Assembly (NCBI GenBank): GCA_032358165.1
Contig: JAALGY010000032.1
Location: 372,001 to 436,000, forward strand
Length of the DNA: 64,000 nucleotides
Direction: 5' to 3'
Source of the DNA: Diplosphaera chodatii
Taxonomy: Eukaryota > Chlorophyta > Trebouxiophyceae > Prasiolales > Stichococcaceae
Both the position numbers and the translations under genes were made by a program. This document shows positions 1 to 16,363 of the stretch, in pieces. The notes beneath the pieces were generated by a model, which saw only the letters and a list, made by a program, of their open reading frames with translations, was not told the origin of the DNA and ran no database searches. How positions within the stretch are numbered: the first letter of the stretch is position 1; every line of letters begins with the position of its first letter.

Positions 1-294
1 ACTCGTTCGCCGCCGAGTAGGCTGTGCTGCCGCCGGTGTCGTACCACTCCACCTGCCGAGCCGCAGCAGCATGCCAAACGAGTTTCAGACCTTGCTGGCG
101 CTTTGCAAGTCATGACTGTGCATGCATGGAGTGGACCAATGAGGCTGCTGCCGGGCCAGTGACGCCTGCCCCCCAGCATGCAGCTGCTCTGTGCTGAAGC
201 CCACCTGCGATGTCCTGCCGACTGAGCCGCCTCCAGTGGAGGTCGGTCCACTGCGGGAGTGCAGCTGGTCGTATGACATTGTAAATTCCGCCAT
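1..294 (-). CDS. 5' end of an unidentified gene, cut by the left window edge
   Basis: Two exons are visible. Exon 1 (294-205) starts at an ATG in a near-perfect Kozak context (GCCACCATGG) and encodes a Ser/Gly/Thr-rich N-terminus beginning MAEFTMSYDQLHSR. It ends CAG|GTGGGC. Exon 2 starts after GGCAG at 52 in phase 0 and reads VEWYDTGGSTAYSAANE to the edge. The join is phase-consistent and the second exon is clean, so I read this as a real protein-coding 5' end. The remaining protein is outside the window and I do not recognise the family. Confidence 0.5.
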
Positions 295-1435
295 GGTGGC
301 GGGCAGCTGTGGGCACCGCTGCTGCTGGATCTGGTGCCGGAGCCCGTGTGAGCAGAGCGAAGGTGGCTCAAGGGCAGCACCGTAGCTTGTGCTTACGGCT
401 TACACCAGATGGTGCCTGCGGCAGCCTGAAGTGAGGCTGGAGATGCTCAGCCCAGGCCGGTGCTGAGGGAGACCGCTGACGGCTGGCGAAGCTCCACGGT
501 TTTGATGATCGACAGAATTGAAGCGAGGTGGCGACACGGCTCTGCTGCAGTGCTGTGCTGCGCTGCAGGCAGCTGCTGACCAGCACTGCGGCCCCCTCAG
601 GCGACGAGGTCAAACTGTATTGAAAGGCGATGTCAGCAACAGCGCCTCATTTCTCAATCATACGCTAGTATATTGCACGTCCAGCCTCATGCAGACAAGC
701 GCAGGTCACCTGAAGCAGCTGATGGCACAGATCAAGTGTTAGAAATTGAGCTGCATAAACAAGCCGAGAACCGCATGTGTATCGCCGTCTCAGCACAGCA
801 GCACTATGGTCGGTTTCTGATGCACGTATATCACAGTGTCTGTGAGATCGCAAGCTGCTTCCTGTGCCATTGCCCAGGGTTTTTGCCAGCTTTCAGTACG
901 CTTCTACGCTACGTGCAGCGAACGAATGTCTCTTGCAGTTTGCAACAGATACACAGGGACACCTCTATATTGAGAGGCTGTATACAGCCATCGGAGGCGC
1001 GGATCCGAGCACCGCCCGCGTGAGCAGGCCTCTATAGTCCTCCGTTTCAAGCATGAGCGGTACCCAAGGCACAGGTGCCTCATGAGACAGTGCCTCACTG
1101 TGCAATAACTTCTCTACGTGCGTGTTAATGGCTGCAAGTGCATAGCACGCACGTCGCAGGCATGGTCTGGAACGAGATCAGTTCAGGAAACTGAGGGCTT
1201 CCCCTGTCCTTCTGCGAGAAACCTTAGCAGAGAGTTTTGATCGCACTCAGCGGATCGCCATGACGGGCAGCGCATGAGTGGCACACAAGCTAGGGTGGCA
1301 TCCTGTAGATCGGGGCTCTGCCGTGCTGACCAGGCTGCATGCCGGCCAGCGGCACAGACCAGGCAATGCCCGTGGCCCTGCCACCTCATGCAGGTACCAT
1401 GCCGATCGTCTCACTCACGAGCTGTTCTTCTGCGC
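295..1435. other. Intergenic/5' region with no convincing gene
   Basis: This lies between the minus-strand start at 294 and the first supported RhoGAP exon at about 1436. Short open frames occur on both strands but none shows a conserved motif or a consistent splice pattern. It probably holds the shared promoter region and the unidentified first exon(s) of the RhoGAP gene. No RNA gene or repeat is evident. Confidence 0.5.
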
Positions 1436-4026
1436 AGCCACGGCAGGGGGTGGCGGCCACTTCACAGCGCCGGCCGCTGACAGCAACCCCAATGAGTTTG
1501 GCGCCTTCAACAGCCTGCGGGACGACGGCCGGCCGCCCACGCTGCAAGACCGGCTCGCAAGTGAGCAGCTTGCTCGCTGCACAGAAGCTTAGGTGTTTTC
1601 ATCATGCTGCTGATGCGCATGCACTAGGAAGTGCCGGCCATGCAGATGCTCATGGTTGGAAATGGGCGTGTTGTTGTGATGGCTGCCGCAAGAGAGGCAC
1701 TCCTCAAAGGCACCATGTATATTTGTGACACCTCTCTTGTGCAGTCGAGACATAAGTGTGCAGGATTCTCGGTGATCAGCGCCGTGTGCTCGTGCATGGC
1801 AGGCTTCAAGGATAGGGCGGCGAAAGCAGCTCAGCAGGCGTACGAGACGACCGTGCAGGCAACTGCGCAGGTGCTTGGGTGCTGCATGCATTGCATGGGC
1901 AGCATCTGGTTGGTCCTGTGCTGCATGCACAGCATGTGAGGGGCGCAGCTCATAATGTGGGTGTTGGCATGGATATCAGGTGAAGCAGAAGGCGGCAGAG
2001 CGTGACTGGACCCGCGAGCAGCAGGCGCTCGGCAAGGCGCAGAAGGCGGCCCTGGGGTGCGAGCATGCTGCTCTCTTGTGTTCTGTCAGAGGGCACAACG
2101 AGCGGTCGTAGTACTGTCCCTGCCGCCTGCAGCCTGAAGTTACGACGGCCTTGCTGATCAGCGTCTCTCTGCAGATGCCTGTGTCATGGAGGGCTTCCGT
2201 GATGCAGGGCTGCCGAGCGGGTGGGCAGCGCCGCGACCGCCGGCGGCAACTGGGTGTGGAACGCCTCGTCCAAGGCCACCAATGCGCTCAAGGGCGACGC
2301 CATCACGGTGGGCCCCAGCGCCCTGCTGATCAATTTTAGTGACTGCCCAAGTTGTTCCGGCCGTCGACACGTCAACTGGGACCGCCCGGCGTGAGACAGA
2401 GATTATGCTGGGACAAGGGTCTGGGGCTGCAGTTCGTGACTCCTCTGCTGCGCTGCACTGACTGCGGGACTGACAATCGTGCTGGGTGCGCAGGTGGAGG
2501 TGCCAGAGGCACCGTCTCTCCACGTTGTCTCAACTTGACGGCGCAGAATGATGGCTCTACATGTTGCATGCAGCCCACACAGCTCAGCTGCTGGCCCACT
2601 GTCGAAGCCCAAGAACAGCCCAGCACGGGGTCGAGCAGCCCACTGGCTGTCCACGGAGGGACCCCTCAAGTAGCTGCCTCAACGATGTTACGTCAGCTGT
2701 GCGCTGTGCAGCGCCTGATGTGCCTTCGGCTGCCGACAGGTGCTGGCGCGTCAGGAGGCAGGGACGCGCCCCGTGCCCCGGACCGTGCTGGTGTGCTGCG
2801 CAGCGCTCACCACGGTCGGGCCGCAGACCAAGGGCATCTTCTCGGAGGCGGCCGGCGCAGATCTGGTGACGTTTCTGCTCAACAGCTTCGAGGACGCACA
2901 CGGCTGCTTCCTGCCGCCGCCTGGCAGCAGCCCGCACGTCATCGCCAATGTCCTCAAGCAGTTCTTCTCCACACTTCCCGAGCCCCTGCTGACATACAAG
3001 ACGCTGCCAGGGATTGGGGAGGCGGGCGCGATCTCCGCGGACACCGCTGCCCTGGCGCCGCCGCTGCTCATGGAGCTGCCGGCCGCCAACCTGAATGCGC
3101 TGTGGCTGCTGCTGGAGCTGGGCAACCGTGTCACGGCGGAGGCGGCGACCAACGAGATGGACGCGCGCTCGCTGGCGGCGGCGCTGGCGCCCGTGCTCGC
3201 GTGGCACCCGCCGCCGCCCAAGACGCTGGAGAAGGCAAGCCCCTGAGCCTGCCATCGCCGTTTTGATGGCCGCCCAAGATTGGAGGTGGCAGGGCCATAA
3301 TATGATGCCTCCTGCCAATCTCTAGCCATGTGAATGTGGTAGGAGTGCGGCCGTGTGCATCAGACCTTCACTGTACTCCCACTCGCTCTCCCGCCTGCGT
3401 CTCGGGGCGGCGCGCACGCAGCGGCGCCTGGTGCGGATGCGCATCGGAACAAGGACCACTCTGGATGAAGCTGGCGTCTGAACTGTCTCAACCATGTTTG
3501 AATACTACACAGGGCGGCGCGTACTCGGCGGCGCCCGAAGCGGACGAGCCTGCGCACCACGGGCTGGACGACGATGATGCCGACCCGCCGGGGACACCCG
3601 GCTCCGCCACCGTCCGCCGCGAGCTGGTGCGCCTCTGCAGCCATACTATAAGCAGGATCAGGGGGTCATTTGAACGATAGGTGAACCTGTGTGTTGCGCA
3701 TGCTTGGGTCTGCTGCTGACGACATGGCCTGGCGAAAGTTTTGCCGCCCCCCACCATGATGCCACATGCAGCTCAGATCAGACACTGGGCAAGCAGCCTG
3801 TGTGCACCTCTGACACCATCGCAGCCATGTGCATATCTAATGCGCTCAACATGCTGCTGTTGTCGTACTGGAGCCACATGCTTGTTGTCTGTGCGTCACA
3901 TTGCAGAGCGAGGAGGAGATGGCCTCGGTGGCGCGCGTGCTGGAGTACTACATCAGCAACTACGGCGCCCTGTCCCGCCGCGTCTACTGGACGCCCTCAG
4001 GCCAGCCAGCCCTGCTGCCGGACTAA
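1436..4026 (+). CDS. RhoGAP-domain protein (5' end unresolved)
   Basis: A Rho-type GTPase-activating domain normally speeds GTP hydrolysis by Rho/Rac/ROP GTPases. Supported exons: about 1436-1559 (after TTCTGCGCAG; contains FGAFNSLRDDGRPP), a short helical exon (about 1989-2056), 2208-about 2309, the main GAP exon (about 2741-3234), a probable exon at about 3363-3460, about 3511-3655, and the last exon 3907-4026 ending at TAA. The main exon carries VPRTVLVCCAAL, TKGIFSEAAGADL, NVLKQFFSTLPEPLL and TNEMDARSLAAALAPVL, which match the family's helices in order. At the usual arginine-finger site (GIFRxSG) the protein reads GIFSEAA, so the catalytic Arg appears to be Ser. The main exon appears to leave through a GC donor (GAGAAG|GCAAGC at 3235). 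The start codon was not found. Family is confident; exon edges between 3.2 and 3.7 kb are tentative. Confidence 0.82.
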
Positions 4027-4296
4027 GAGGAAGTCCGCAGCACATGGCCATGGCAATTGGCGGTAGCAGTGACGAGGGGCTCAGTGTACAAGGATGAGGG
4101 GCGCTAATGGCGTCTGACTGTTCCTCCATTTAGGGAAGGCTGCTGAGCAATACCGCTTACAGCGTGTGTTCTACATCCTGAGCAGCAGCATCTTCCAGCA
4201 GTGAATGTCAACACTGCAGATCCGATACGCTACCAGCAACACTAGCTCAGATGGGCATGCTGCGATATACACGTACACTCAGCATGTTCATCCGCC

Positions 4297-6076
<1,780 letters not shown>

Positions 6077-6652
6077 GCTTGGCTGTGTGTTATGTTCGCA
6101 GGATGCCGTGTGTAGACTACTATGTGTTGATGTAGTGCAGCAGCTGTGAGCTACGACATGCACGCACAGTAGCGGTCGCTCAATGTCAGTAATGGCTTGT
6201 CAGTACGTTGGTTGGGCTGCAACTACGGGGTGTTGTTGTTGAGCACAGCGAAATGTATTGGTGCTGGGTCATTGGCAAGGGTCTTCCTTGCCCTGCAGTG
6301 TAGGTTGAGCCTCTGCTTCCTCTGCTTCCTCCATGTCGTCACTCGCATGCGGGCATGTCAAGTGCCCTTGCAACTGAAGGACAGAACACGGTACAATGCA
6401 CTCCTTCTAGCTACACATGCTGTGGCTAGGCTTGCTTCAGGTCGCACCTTTGACGGTCTACAGACTCTTGACGCGGAGCTCGTCATCAGAAAAGCTCAAC
6501 GGCAACAGCGCTCGCTCACATGCTGCTGGCATCCTGGATTACACAGGATCATTCTCAGGACTGAAGCGTCCTGTGCAATTGGTACCAGCCCTGAGATGGT
6601 CGACTGTGTTGGGTATGTGCAGATTCACTAGGGTGAGCAGCCGCATATGCAT

Positions 6653-7090
6653 GGCTACCGCTGGCATCGCCGCGCAGTATGATGCAACACTCAGCGAGCA
6701 GGGCACAATTGTCACGGAGAACTCGGACACTCGTGTAGCGCTTGCTGAGGTACATCATGCAAGGCACCTTCACCGCCTTTTGACACGCCCTCGTTCATAA
6801 AGACCTTGCCCGCCACAATAACCTGTTCTCAATGCAACCTCGATTGCGCTGCCAGTCTCGAGCTTCCTCGACACCTGCCTACTTCATTCACTCAACATCC
6901 GCAAAGCATCTCTATACGATTGTGTCCCTCGCACACCTCAGTTGCAAGTCTAGCGCTGTTCTTTTGCAGGCCAAGCGCAATGGTGTGACCGATTCGGATT
7001 TACTGGAGGCACGCTGCGCGTCTGCAAGCATGAAGCTGCAGGAAGTTATGCAGCGTGTGCAGCGGCTGGGAAAGTTGCTATGCCAAGGTG
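6653..7090 (+). CDS. Candidate small gene, unrecognised helical protein
   Basis: Two candidate exons join in phase 0. ATG 6653-about 6749 begins MATAGIAAQYDATLSEQG and ends GCTGAG|GTACAT. After TTTTGCAG at 6969, about 6970-7088 reads AKRNGVTDSDLLEARCASAS and then an amphipathic helix (MKLQEVMQRVQRLGKLL) ending CAAG|GTGCGC. A possible further exon begins near 7298 (GDVMVGSKSS) but is not convincing. The divergent position, about 0.6 kb from the RPT3 start, would fit a bidirectional promoter. I do not recognise a family, and the ends are uncertain. Confidence 0.3.
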
Positions 7091-7653
7091 CGCCTGATCG
7101 CCATGCGGTATACCTTGCCAGGTGCCAGCGACACCTGTAGATGCACCAAGCGTTGCGAGGTAACCAAGATCTGATGGTGGCATTGTCGTCTGGTGTGCTG
7201 AGGCCAACCCGTCATGTGCAGGATCTAGGCATACCCGATTACGAAGTTACCCAGACAACATAGGGGCCAGGCCACTGACCTTTGCATGGTCTACAGGCGA
7301 TGTCATGGTTGGCAGCAAAAGCAGCTTTCTGTCTACGGATTGCGCTGCTTGCGCCTGCTTCATTGAAGTGCGAGGTTGGGGACAGAGCAACATGTGCAAT
7401 ATCAAGGTAGATGATGGGTTGACAGGTGCCTGTATCATGGCGGAGACTGTCTGTGCGATGCGATTGTGGAAAATGATCACCCAGATACCTATGCACGACC
7501 GCAGTAAATCATCGCTCCAACCCTATGCTTACCGAACAGCACTGTGCAGATTGCACTGCAATATCCCTGACATGATGTATGGGTCGCCAGTGGATAGGAC
7601 TCTCTACATTGTATTCCAAGCCTACTACTGCAGTTGTTCAGCTGGCTCGTCCA
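7091..7653. other. No supported gene
   Basis: Sequence between the weak candidate gene and the 3' end of spermidine synthase. It is slightly AT-richer than the flanking exons. Open frames are short and show no motif, so it is probably 3' UTR and spacer. Confidence 0.4.
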
Positions 7654-9977
<2,324 letters not shown>

Positions 9978-10979
9978 CCCGGCGGTGCTGCATGGACAGG
10001 AGCGCCAGCAACTATCGCCGAGTAAACGAGCAGGATACAATGCACACGATCTCGACGCGAGTCAAGTTATGCGTAGATCAGCACTCTACTGACCGAGGTC
10101 AGGTTGAACCAAGCTGCAGGCCCTCACAGTGCAGGAGACCGTCTGCCGCCGCTGCCGGCGCGAGCCGCCACTTGGCGAACGACGCAGCGCTCCGACTGCG
10201 TGTCCGAGCGCTGCAAGGCTTGCTTTGGGATGAAACTGCCAGCGGCTATGCGAAACAGCCGCACAGGGATGTGTCGAGCCTGGGCTGCCCCGGTGAACAG
10301 AATGGTGTCGCAGACTCGAGGACAGTAGCACCAGGTGAGAAAAGCAGGCTGCCGTGCACCACCAGTGTCAACGATCGATGATGACGTTGTTGAAACTCCC
10401 TAGGTGGATCGCGCAAATTGCTCCGTTCTGAGCTGCCCGCATGGCGGCATGCAAGTTCGGCAAATGCATGGCTAACTCTGCTACAGGGTGAGCAACACTG
10501 CAATTACTCACGAGCTCATTCCCTGAAGTTCAGGGAGAGTCTCCTCAGTTGCAGCTGGCCATGGTGTATCGCTGGCGATCTAGATTGCTGTCGTAACCGG
10601 ACGCACATCATTTGATGGCCGCTGCGATGCGGCACCATCATGACCCTCATGTCGCAGCCCTTGGTGCATCGTTGTTTACGCCTTACATATTTGGCTATCA
10701 TCATGATCATGTCACAGCACAAGGAGAAGCTTGCGTCGACGGTCCTGCCATGTTGCATCTCCATCCTTGGCTGAAAGCACTGCCGCAGGGTGCGTGCCAG
10801 CTTGGCATGTGCATTCCCAAAGCTTTCCCTCAGACCATGTTCAGACGCAGCACTATCTGCAGTCGAACTTGATATCGACGACAGGCGCACGGTTGGCCTA
10901 CACGCCTGTTGCCGAAAGGTTACAGCGCGGTGGTATTTGCGCAGGCCATGCGGCACTCTAGGCTGAGCATCGGCCGGTG
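9978..10979. promoter_or_regulatory. Presumed divergent promoter region, spermidine synthase / JmjC gene
   Basis: About 1 kb between the two start codons (9977 minus, 10980 plus). It contains no frame with conserved motifs or consistent splicing. I assign a promoter role only from position. No TATA box or other element can be named with confidence. Confidence 0.35.
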
Positions 10980-13900
10980 ATGGGCTGGGTGTCTTTGTCA
11001 GAAGGCAGCACAGCGGTAGCTCGGACTGGCACCTCCTTGGCGATCCCGACATCCGCCGATGGAGAGCATGTGTCGCCGCAGCATGCAGCAGCGCATGCAG
11101 ACCAATCAGCCACTCCCCGGCCAGGTGCCCTAGGAGATCGTAACGATGCAAACGCCACCACGCCTCACGCCAAGCTTCTGGCGTCAGCAGTGGCTGGACA
11201 GGCAACTGGTGGCGCCGTCAGCACGGTGGCCAGCAGCTTGGCAGTGCTCTCGGAGGGCACAGCGGAACCGACAGCAGCCCGCGAGCTTCGGGACCGCAGC
11301 AGCAACAAGGTGCCCTGCCCGCCGCAAACCATTAGTAATCGTACCACGTTCTGGAGTCACCTGGCGCCAATTTAGGTCGTTGGCTGCGAACAGGTGCATT
11401 TCATTATGCCCTGATGGCCAATTCCAATGCCGACCACGCTGGGACGCCACCTCCTGTTTGCTGAACATAGGCACAGTATGCTGAGCCACAAGACGAGGCG
11501 CCTGCTGCCGCGGCGCCGCCCCTGGACCACCAGCGCCTGTCGCAGGCGCTGCTGCAGGGGGACTTTGCGGATCTCACCGCAAAGTACCAGCCCCAGTGAG
11601 GGTGGAACACAGCTTTAAACAAAGATTTGCGCATCCACCACGCTGTTTGTTGCTCCAGGCCAACAGCTCGACGGTGTGCACAGTGATGGGTTGCCTATCA
11701 TATTTCAGGGAGCTGTCCCTGGAGGCCCTGCAGCGCAGCGGCTTCAGGGAGCCCATGCTGGCGGCTGCGTGCACCACACAGGAGGCAACACTCTCGGTGA
11801 GGCTTTGCATTGGCTTGTTGTATGAAAGTATTACCTTGACTGGCTGTCATGCAGGCCGTGAAACTGACAGACCACTCACTTGGTTTCTGCAACCTCCTCA
11901 AAACAGGCGCTGGGCATGCGGCTGCCAGAGCAGCCACTGACGCCAGACAGCGTCTGCGCTGCGGTGGGTCCAGAGGCCCGGGTGCCGACCATCAACGTCA
12001 AGACGCAGGTGCTGCTGCGCTGCCTGCCACAGGCGGACGCTTGCCGGCGATGCATGTGATGGGACGAAGCCTTGCCAGGCCACATCGGACGAGGTCCACT
12101 GCAGGCAGGCTGCTGAGCACCTGGTGGCGCTGATGCAGGGTGCCGGCCCCCGGATGACGCTGCGGGAGTGGGCGCAGTACTGGGCAACGCCGCCAGGCAG
12201 CCGCCGCAAGACTCTCAACGTGGTGTCCCTCAGCCTGGCCGGCACGCCCCTGGAGGTTAGGGTTTAGGGCTTAGGGTGCGCCCGGTTGCACGCAGCAGTG
12301 GCGTGCCACCAGCATGCTGCGTGTCTTTGGAGGGAGGCAGGCATGCAGATCTGGTACATCGGCAAATCGATCCAGAGGTCCGGTGCAGCATCACTGACTT
12401 CGCTGGTCTTCAGAAGACACATCATGCGGCTGGAATGCACCTTGGTCATGTGTCCTGTCACATTGTGCAGGAGCATGTGGGTGCGCCCGGGGTGGTGCGT
12501 GCCATCGACCTGGTCGCTGCGGCCTGGCCGTCAGAGGCACAGGTATGATCCAGCACCCCCGAAACCAGGCATCGAGCGCCACACTGGGCACGCGGCCAGC
12601 AGGCAAGCTTCATAGTATGCTCTCCACTCCGCAGAGATGTCCTGACGGCCTTGTCATGTTCTTCGCAGCCGCGGCCGGAGGTGCTGCTGTATGCGCTGAT
12701 GAGCCCAGGGGGGTCCTTCACCGACTTCCATGTGGACTTTGGCGGCTCATCCGTCTGGTACCATGTTGTATCTGGCCGCAAGGTCTTCCTCGCCTTCCCG
12801 CCGACCGCCGCTAACACCTCCGCATTCGAGGGATGGGCGTCCTCAGAGGAACAGGTACAAATGTCCCTGAGGCTGCACCGCACATTTTACACTTTGGTTC
12901 CCATGCTGGGACGGCGCAGCTTGACCACCTAGTCCGAGACACAGTCTTTCACTGAGCGCTACGCTGAGTTGTGCTGCAGGCGTCCAGCTTCTTTGCGGAT
13001 GTCGCCAGCGGCGGCGTGCGCATCACCGTGTCTGCCGGCGAGACGCTGCTCATCCCCGGCGGGTGGCCGCACGCGGTGGTGACGCCTGAAGACTCTGTCG
13101 TCGTCGGCGGCAACTTCCTACATGGCCTGGACCTCAGGTGCCAGAGCACGTGCTCCTTTCTGCGAAGCTCACCACGGCACCTACTGCCATCGGGTCGAGT
13201 GCTAGCTAGCCTGCGGCTGGCTCGCCTGTGTTTACAGACACCAGTGGCAGGACCAGAGCATTGGTGCAGTGACAGCAGGTGCTTAGAACCTCTGTGGGGA
13301 GCGGGCTCAACAACAGGCTATGCACAGCACAATGTCTGGGAGGTCCGGGAGCCCTGTTGCGCATGTTGCACACAGGATGCAGCTGGCGGTGTGGGAGATG
13401 GAGGGCCGCCTGGGTGTGGCGCTGCCCTTCCGCTTCCCGCTCTTCAAGACGCTGATGTGGCACGCCGCCGTGCACTACCTTGCCCGGCTGCAGGCGGTGC
13501 TGGCAGCAGGTGTGGCTTGAAACATACCCCAAACTTGACCTGTGAGCACTGCGGCATGGTGCAATGCTTGTCCACATCCTGCCCTTGCGTGTGCATGTTC
13601 GCGGTTTGACAGCCGCCCACTAGGCTTTGCATTGCCACGTCAAATCGCTGCCACAGGCTATCGTTTGAACATGGCTGACATGGTCGTGCCTGGCGATGGC
13701 AAGCCGTGCAGGCACAGCGCCGGGCGCTGCTTCACACTACGAGAGCCATTCCTTCCCGTCGTGTCAACCTGATCTCTGCTCATCTTGTGTAGGTACACCT
13801 CCAGATCAGTTTGGTCCTGGCGCCATCACGCGGTGGGAGGTGGACGGTCTTCCCGCACTGCTGGAAGCGCTGCAGGTGGCTTTGCTTGTCCACCGCCCCT

Positions 13901-16192
13901 CCCGGTTGGGCTCCTGCAGCGCTGTCAGTGCATGCTTGCAGCGCTTCCTGCCTGCTTGGCGGCCTTTTGGGTCCACCGCTCGCGAGTGGTCTGATTGTCT
14001 GAGTGTAAGAGCCACGGCATCGTGGCAGATAGAAGTGTTGTCATTCCCTTCCTTGTGCATGATTGGACCCTGTATGTCTGGGCGTTTCTAGGGAGCCTGA
14101 ACCTTGCGGTGTGACAGCAGCTATCACGACCTGACCCTTACCATCGTACCAAGTGGCGATTCAATGACCCAGGGGTGGAGCCGCAGCCGCACCCGCCGTG
14201 GGGTCACTTCCGGGGTGCCCGCCTCCATTGCCAATCCAGCAGGTGTAGCCACAGGCATTGCTTCCCGATACACCAGTCCTGCATCATGCATATCTTGTGT
14301 TTGGCATGCTCCTGCCAGCCACAACCCCCCGTGTGCCCGATTGCACTCCAATTACCGTTTTGACCGGTCAGCTGTGCCCTGCAGATCTGCTTGCCCAGCT
14401 GTCGGAGGCGCTCACGGGCGTGATGCACGCGTGGCAAGTGTCAGAGTCAGCGCCAGCTGGCAGCCAGGCAGACAGCGCCAATACTGCAGCGGAGCCACCG
14501 GCAGCAGGACTTGCAGCGGCACAAGCGGAAGGCCTGTCGGTGGCGACGCCGATGCATGCCTCCCGTGGCACCAGCACCGCTGCTGAGGATGGGTCTGCAG
14601 CGGCGCAGCTGGGTGGGCCCCATGCGGCGCACACCGTTTCGGGCAACGGTGATGTCGCACCCAGCGAGAATGACCCGGCATCGCCCACCAGCGCACGCCT
14701 CAAACCCCCGGGTTTCATCATCCCAAAGCGCACGCCGCCGCCGCCTCCGCCAGGTCCGCCCTTCTCGGGTACATATCGCCATTGCGTCACCGTACTCAGG
14801 ACGACCTCGTCCACCTGCTGCCAGCTCAGCTGCTGCCAGGTGTCGGACATCGTGTCTATCAGCCCACCAGCAGTATGGCAGACGTGAGACTGAACACAGT
14901 AATGTCGACAATGCAATCCGTCTGCGCGGGCGTCGCTGCGATGTACCGTTTACTACAATGTCGCTGTGAGTAGGTGCCGCCAGGCGCATCGCCGCTGAGG
15001 AAGCCGCAGAAAGGGCCGCAGCCGGCAGGCGGGCCACGGCCAAGCAGCGCCGCCTCAGCCACCGCAGCAGCGGTAGCATCGGCAGCGGCGGCGGCGGAGG
15101 CGTCGACCGTACTGGCAGCGGCGGCGGCAGCAGCCGCCGCACCGCCGGCACAGCTGCCGCCGCCGCCGCTGCAGACGGCAGCGACGGCGAGGCGGCTGCA
15201 GCTCGAGCACACAGCGGCAGCCAGGCCGCTGCGGGCCACAGCCACGCTCAAGAGGAGGCTGCACACATGCACGGCAATGGCACCATGCCTGCGGCTGCTC
15301 CAGTCATTCAGCTGCAGAATGGGGGCCTCCACGGCAGCGACGCAGATGCAGCTGGGGGCTCTGTTGCCAGCGACCTGCCGCCGCTACCAGGCGAAGTTGC
15401 CGCAGGTATGCATGTATGGAGATGCCAGAACACATGCCAGTGCTGCAAAGTTGCAGCAGCTTGCATTCAGCCGCTGATGCTGGACTCTCAGATTACAGAC
15501 GGTGGCATGTCTTGCGCTGCAGGTGAGCTGGACGCCGAGCTGCTGCCGCCCAGCTTTGCGGCGGACCTGCTGGATTTGGGTGCCACGGAATTTGAGGACC
15601 TGGACCTGGGCATGTTTACCCGGCCATACGGTGAACTTCCCGCTTCCCGCTGCCAGCAGCTCTGCAACATGGCAAGCTCTGGCATGCTTGGCTGTGATTG
15701 TAATCAGGAGATGGTGCTGTGTTGCTCTGTACATTCATTGCGACGGCACGCCTCTGGTGGAGGCAAGCTGCAAGCGTCTGCAGGCGAAGTCACGTAATGA
15801 GCATGGCTGGCTGACAAGCGCACTGTTCCTTTGCAGGCGGCGGCAGCTTTCTGGACGATGCCGCAGATGCCTTTCTGGCACAGGGCATTGCGCCAAACGA
15901 CCCCATGGGCTTCGACCAGGCCCATCCTGCCGCCAGGGGCGATGCGAATGGGGCAGCCAGCAATGCGTCCGAGTCCTCAGACGCTGCAGACTCTGCAGAG
16001 GAGCTCGACAACGACTACAGACCGAGGCGACGGCGGCGGGCTGTGCCAGCGGCCGGGCGGCAGCGCAAGGGTACAGCGACGGCCCGACTTGCGCCGCCCG
16101 CAGCCAAGGGCAAGGCCGCCGCCGCCCAGGAGCCCACCCTGCCGGTGCGCAAGACTGTGCTGCTGAGCATGACAGCTGCAGATGTCATGTGA
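10980..16192 (+). CDS. JmjC-domain histone demethylase, KDM2/KDM7-like
   Basis: JmjC enzymes use Fe(II) and 2-oxoglutarate to remove methyl groups from histone lysines; nuclear. Fourteen exons give 903 aa with every junction in phase: 10980-11309, 11477-11595, 11709-11796, 11907-12008, 12109-12255, 12471-12542, 12669-12854, 12980-13137, 13376-13509, 13793-13875, 14372-14768, 14974-15405, 15523-15630, 15837-16192. The catalytic core reads SFTDFHVDFGGSSVWYH (His and Asp iron ligands), KVFLAFPPT, then IPGGWPHAVVTPEDS (third ligand His) and VVGGNFLHG, the pattern of KDM2/PHF8 enzymes. The upstream linker has TLREWAQYW. The C-terminal half is low-complexity, with Pro-, Ala- and acidic-rich stretches and a basic RRRRR patch. 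No PHD or CXXC finger is visible. The N-terminal exon is supported only by phase and composition. The proposed stop TGA overlaps a good donor (AT|GTGAGT), so fusion to the next gene cannot be excluded. Confidence 0.88.
12256..12276 (+). repeat. Interstitial telomere-like repeat at an intron 5' end
   Basis: Directly after the exon ending CTGGAG at 12255, the intron begins GTTAGGGTTTAGGG and continues CTTAGGG. These are three degenerate units of the plant/algal TTTAGGG telomere motif. The repeat itself supplies the GT donor (GTTAGG) of this JmjC intron. Confidence 0.75.
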
Positions 16193-16363
16193 GTCATCGT
16201 CGACCGAGCTGGAAAGTAGCAAGGCTGCGGGCTATAGCCTGCTAAACTGCACGCTGCATCCCCACGATACACAACAATCGTTTCCAAGTTATTCTTTCCC
16301 TGCGTGCAGGCTCCTGCGCCTCAGGGCTTATTCAAGCCGGGCGGCCGCGGCGCAGCAGCCCAG

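Noticed and set aside
11659..11708. Treating 11659-11708 (ANSSTVCTVMGC...) as coding JmjC sequence
   Set aside because: Phase and the better acceptor CATATTTCAG at 11708 give PQ|ELSLEALQRSGF, so this stretch is intron.
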